Below, in pieces: positions 61,193 through 64,000 of a stretch of DNA of 64,000 bases. The notes beneath the pieces were generated by a model. That model had not been told where the DNA came from. It saw nothing but the letters and a program-made list of their open reading frames with translations, and made no database searches. Origin of the DNA: Clitoria ternatea (lineage: Eukaryota; Streptophyta; Magnoliopsida; Fabales; Fabaceae). Both the position numbers and the translations under genes were made by a program. The stretch lies in NCBI GenBank assembly GCA_037962975.1, contig CM075675.1, forward strand, positions 108,712,718 to 108,776,717. The letters run 5' to 3'. Numbering within the stretch: position 1 is the first letter of the stretch; each line of letters begins with the position of its first letter.

Positions 61193-61739
61193 TAAACACT
61201 GTTACATGAAAATTGTAGTTAAAATAATATATAACCTTGATTATATGGGCAACCATGTTTATATGGTTTAGGGTTTGAGATTTATTTATTTTGGTAAATA
61301 TTTAAACACGGTTACCCATTTAACTGTGTTTATATATGTACAGATACAAACACGGTTATATGGGAAACTATGCTTATATGGTTTACGATTCTTGTATTTA
61401 TTTATTTTGGTAAATGTTTGAACACGATTACCATCATATATAACCGTGTTTATATGTCTAATATAAGCACGATTTTATAAGTAACCGTGCTTATATCTTT
61501 ATAACTTCGCTTTATTTTGTTTCAGTTTTTTCATAACATCACACCTCATTCAAATTCTTTGTCTCTCTAAGCTTTCTTCCACCGTGTTTCTATCATTCTC
61601 TTGTTCTGCCTTCTGTTTGTCATTGAGGTATTGGTCTTCTTCCTTCTCAACCCTATATCCATTGTTCTATGTTATGTTATGTTCTGAGTTGTTGTCCTAT
61701 ATCTGTTTTCAGGGTTGTCTCTCTAGTTCTCGTCGCTTA
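61193..61739. repeat. Intergenic DNA with a 115-bp direct repeat
   Basis: The segment ttatatggg(c/a)aac(c/t)at, then ttatttattttggtaaat and aacac(g)gttacc occurs at about 61241 and again at about 61356. Words acacggtta/taaccgtg(t/c)ttatat recur in both orientations. No gene is supported. Confidence 0.55.
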
Positions 61740-62402
61740 TAGGGGTGTTCATCAATCGATCCGGACCGTTACCGCTCAATTGATCTGAAAACAACTAAAA
61801 CCAATCAAATCAAAAACCAAAAAAATTGGAACCGCAAAAAATCGCTTTTCATGATCGGTTCAGTTCGTTTTCGGTTCCACTTGTGGAAACCAAAGCGAAC
61901 CAAACCAAACCACACCTTTTAAATGTTCTATGCATTATTTTATAATTTTATCCAAACTGTATAATAACACTTATTTTTTTAATCTGTTCAAGTTAGAGGA
62001 AGAACTAGAAGACTAAAATCTTGGCAGCAACATTTAGTTTTTAATGTTTCTGTTGTATTTTACATTGAACCTTATTTAAGTAGTACTTTATTTATTTTAT
62101 GTTTGGGTTTGAATTGTTAAAAACTTAAGATGTTTTACTTATTAATGTTTCTTTCGTTGTTAAGAACCTAAGATATTTTTTGAATTACTACAATTATAAT
62201 TTTTATTTGATTTTACAATAAATATAATTTTAAAAAAACTGAATAAACCGATCCAATCCGAACTGCATTTGATTGGATTGGATTGGATAGTGTCATTCAT
62301 TTCAATCGAACCAAACCGAACTGAATCGCGACTTAATAAAATAGTCGGATCGGGTGATATTTTATCTCAATACCAAACCGGTCCGGACCGGGAACACCCC
62401 TA
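61740..62402. mobile_element. hAT-type MITE (663 bp)
   Basis: The left end taggggtgttc is an exact inverted match of the right end gaacaccccta, and ccggaccg follows near each end. The next 8 bp on each side (gtcgctta and gccacatg) agree at only about half the positions, so the target duplication has decayed or the ends are slightly off. The core has many aaccgaac/ccaaaccg words and no transposase. Confidence 0.72.
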
Positions 62403-64000
62403 GCCACATGCACTGTTGTTTCTGATCAAAGGTCACTGTCTCAGGCATTGATTGAGTACAGGTACTCACACATTTATTTTATATGTTGTTATCTGTTTGG
62501 TTGTTAAGCATTCATTATAATGACACGACTAGAGTATGCCAATAGTAATAGAAGTATAGGCATATAGGAATGGGATCGTATATGATAAAATGGACTTGAC
62601 TAGGTACTATGTTAATTGATGTTTAGTATGTTGGGATTGTTTTGTATTTTGTTGGGTGTTGTTAGATTTGTTAAGTTGATGTGTTACTTTATTTGATACG
62701 TTCATGTATTAGTTTTTGGTGGTGCCCTTAATTCGGTAATTAATAATAATGATAATATCAAATTCAGGGTAAATTTTTCACAATTAAACAACCGTCGGAA
62801 TAAGGACACCACGAGTAAAAGAGAATTATTTGGATCGTAAAGCAAAACCCTTATAATTACACACAGAAAGAGTTTAAAGTCAACGAAAGACAAATATGTG
62901 TAAGGGTATCTATCTCATCCTATATATAAAGATATGAGAAGAGATCTAAGGAAAAATGAAGTATTTATTGCAGGTATTCAGAAACATATGCATTTGAATA
63001 AGGAAAACATGCCAAGAAGTGTACAACAAGCAATCAAGGATAAAGGATTAAAGTACTAGGCATAGAGGTCCAAGGAGTACAAAACTATGGTAAGAAAACG
63101 CATAAAAAACCCACTTGGGCACTGTCCATGGGAAATTTCCATTGGCCATAGGACCATTCCACTACTCGTGGGAAAATCCCACTGGTCGTGGAACACACTG
63201 CCCCAATGCCCAGAATTTTATATTTTTAAAATAGAACATTCCACTGGCCGTCGTTGTGGAATGTTTTCCATGACCCAAATTGTGTAAATTTATGGACAGA
63301 CCGTGGAATGTTTTCCATGACCCAAATTGCGTAAATTTATGGACAGAATGATCCACTGGCTGTGGATCACTCCCTAATCCTCCAAATTCCATTTTCAAAT
63401 AATGTCATGTCTTGGTACCTTAAATCATACAATTTCCCATTGGCCATATGATGTGGGGGAGAGAAGCAGGATGAGGGCGCAACGGGTAGACCAATAGTGG
63501 GATGGAAAAAATAACAGCCCAACTAGCCCGCTATTGCCTTCTCCCTGAAATACCCATTTTAATACCATTTTTAAGGGTATTTTTGGTTTTTAAAGTAGTC
63601 ATTTCTAAAACCCTACTTCATAAGTCCATTACAACAGCAACCCTCTCTCATTTCAGCTGCTGTCCAGTGCACCCACCCATTTTCGGTGACACCCACCCTG
63701 TTTCTGACACCTCACCTATTTTGGGTGACACCCCCTTGTTTCCGTCGATCCCCAACTCATTTCCAACAAAACCTATGCATTTTGAGCAAAGTCCTTCCAT
63801 TTCCACCGAACCCTTTAATTTTCGACCACCTTATCTTTGTGATTTTGTGTGAACTATTTAGTATTTTAATTTTAGTCATGTTATATGATTGTGATGTTTT
63901 ATGTTTGTCAAGAATATTATTACGATTTATATGTATGGTACTATGGTTTTAAATTTAATTTTTGGTATTTTTTGTGATTTTTTAGCACATTTGTGTTCAG
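62403..64000. other. Intergenic DNA with short repeats
   Basis: No gene is supported. A 47-bp unit (gtggaatgttttccatgacc to tttatggacag) is repeated at 63256 and 63303. The words ccactggccgt/tcccattggcca recur between 63110 and 63440. At 63670-63740 a gtgacaccca-like unit repeats. The frame at 63502-63852 is a translation of this repetitive text and is not credible as a gene. Confidence 0.5.

Noticed and set aside
63502..63852. 116-codon frame at the right end
   Set aside because: It translates a short repeated gtgacaccca-type text and has no family resemblance.
1..64000. CRISPR arrays, bacterial operons, rRNA or intact tRNA genes
   Set aside because: None was seen; the sequence is a plant nuclear region, and repeats present are transposon-derived or simple.

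Overview
The window is nuclear DNA of a flowering plant, almost certainly a eudicot. It is AT-rich, its genes are split by GT-AG introns, and its proteins match plant-only families (ARF, CW-MBD, USP-type RLCK, pollen receptor-like kinase). Much of the rest is plant LTR retrotransposons and MITEs. The species cannot be named from the sequence.

Layout. 0-4 kb: non-coding, with a 174-bp tandem repeat (981-1502) and a cluster of snRNA-promoter-like USE/TATA modules (2150-2454). 4.09-4.50 kb (-): a two-exon gene for a small complex I subunit (B15/NDUFB4 type) with site II promoter motifs. 6.25-6.97 kb: a hAT-type MITE with a perfect 8-bp target-site duplication (TSD). 8.37-22.95 kb: a complete but decayed Ty3/gypsy element of the Tat lineage, with LTRs of about 805 bp, a 5-bp TSD (actcc), gag-pro-RT-RH-RH-IN in one broken frame, and an antisense gene between IN and the 3' LTR. 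A 2.9-kb solo LTR (TSD ttgat) sits inside the last codons of that antisense gene. 23.07-23.82 kb: an inverted solo LTR related to the Tat element (TSD taagg). 24.07-27.78 kb: an older gypsy integrase remnant split by a 3.1-kb solo LTR (TSD gacac), followed by a MITE.

The right half is more gene-rich. 29.53-31.23 kb (+): a CW zinc finger plus methyl-CpG-binding-domain protein in four coding exons, 315 aa. 31.2-42.3 kb: a long non-coding stretch. 42.32-47.13 kb (+): a class A auxin response factor of the ARF7/19 type in 11 exons, 1110 aa, flanked by three TTA-target MITEs of one family. 49.1-51.1 kb (+): remains of a peroxisomal multifunctional beta-oxidation protein gene. 51.66-54.93 kb (-): a USP-domain receptor-like cytoplasmic kinase in eight exons, 781 aa, without a U-box. 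57.81-60.03 kb (-): a pollen receptor-like kinase in two exons, 655 aa, with an atypical catalytic loop and a 72-bp (AG)n tract upstream. 60.9-64 kb: a 276-bp solo LTR (TSD caata), a hAT-type MITE and short tandem repeats.

The host genes do not form a functional cluster; their adjacency looks incidental. The strongest structural result is a layered insertion history supported by exact TSDs. I see no clear novel biochemical system. The most intriguing unexplained signals are the USE/TATA cluster at 2.15-2.45 kb and the antisense gene with its own TATA box inside the Tat element. Exon joins were made by eye from splice consensus, reading frame and family similarity.
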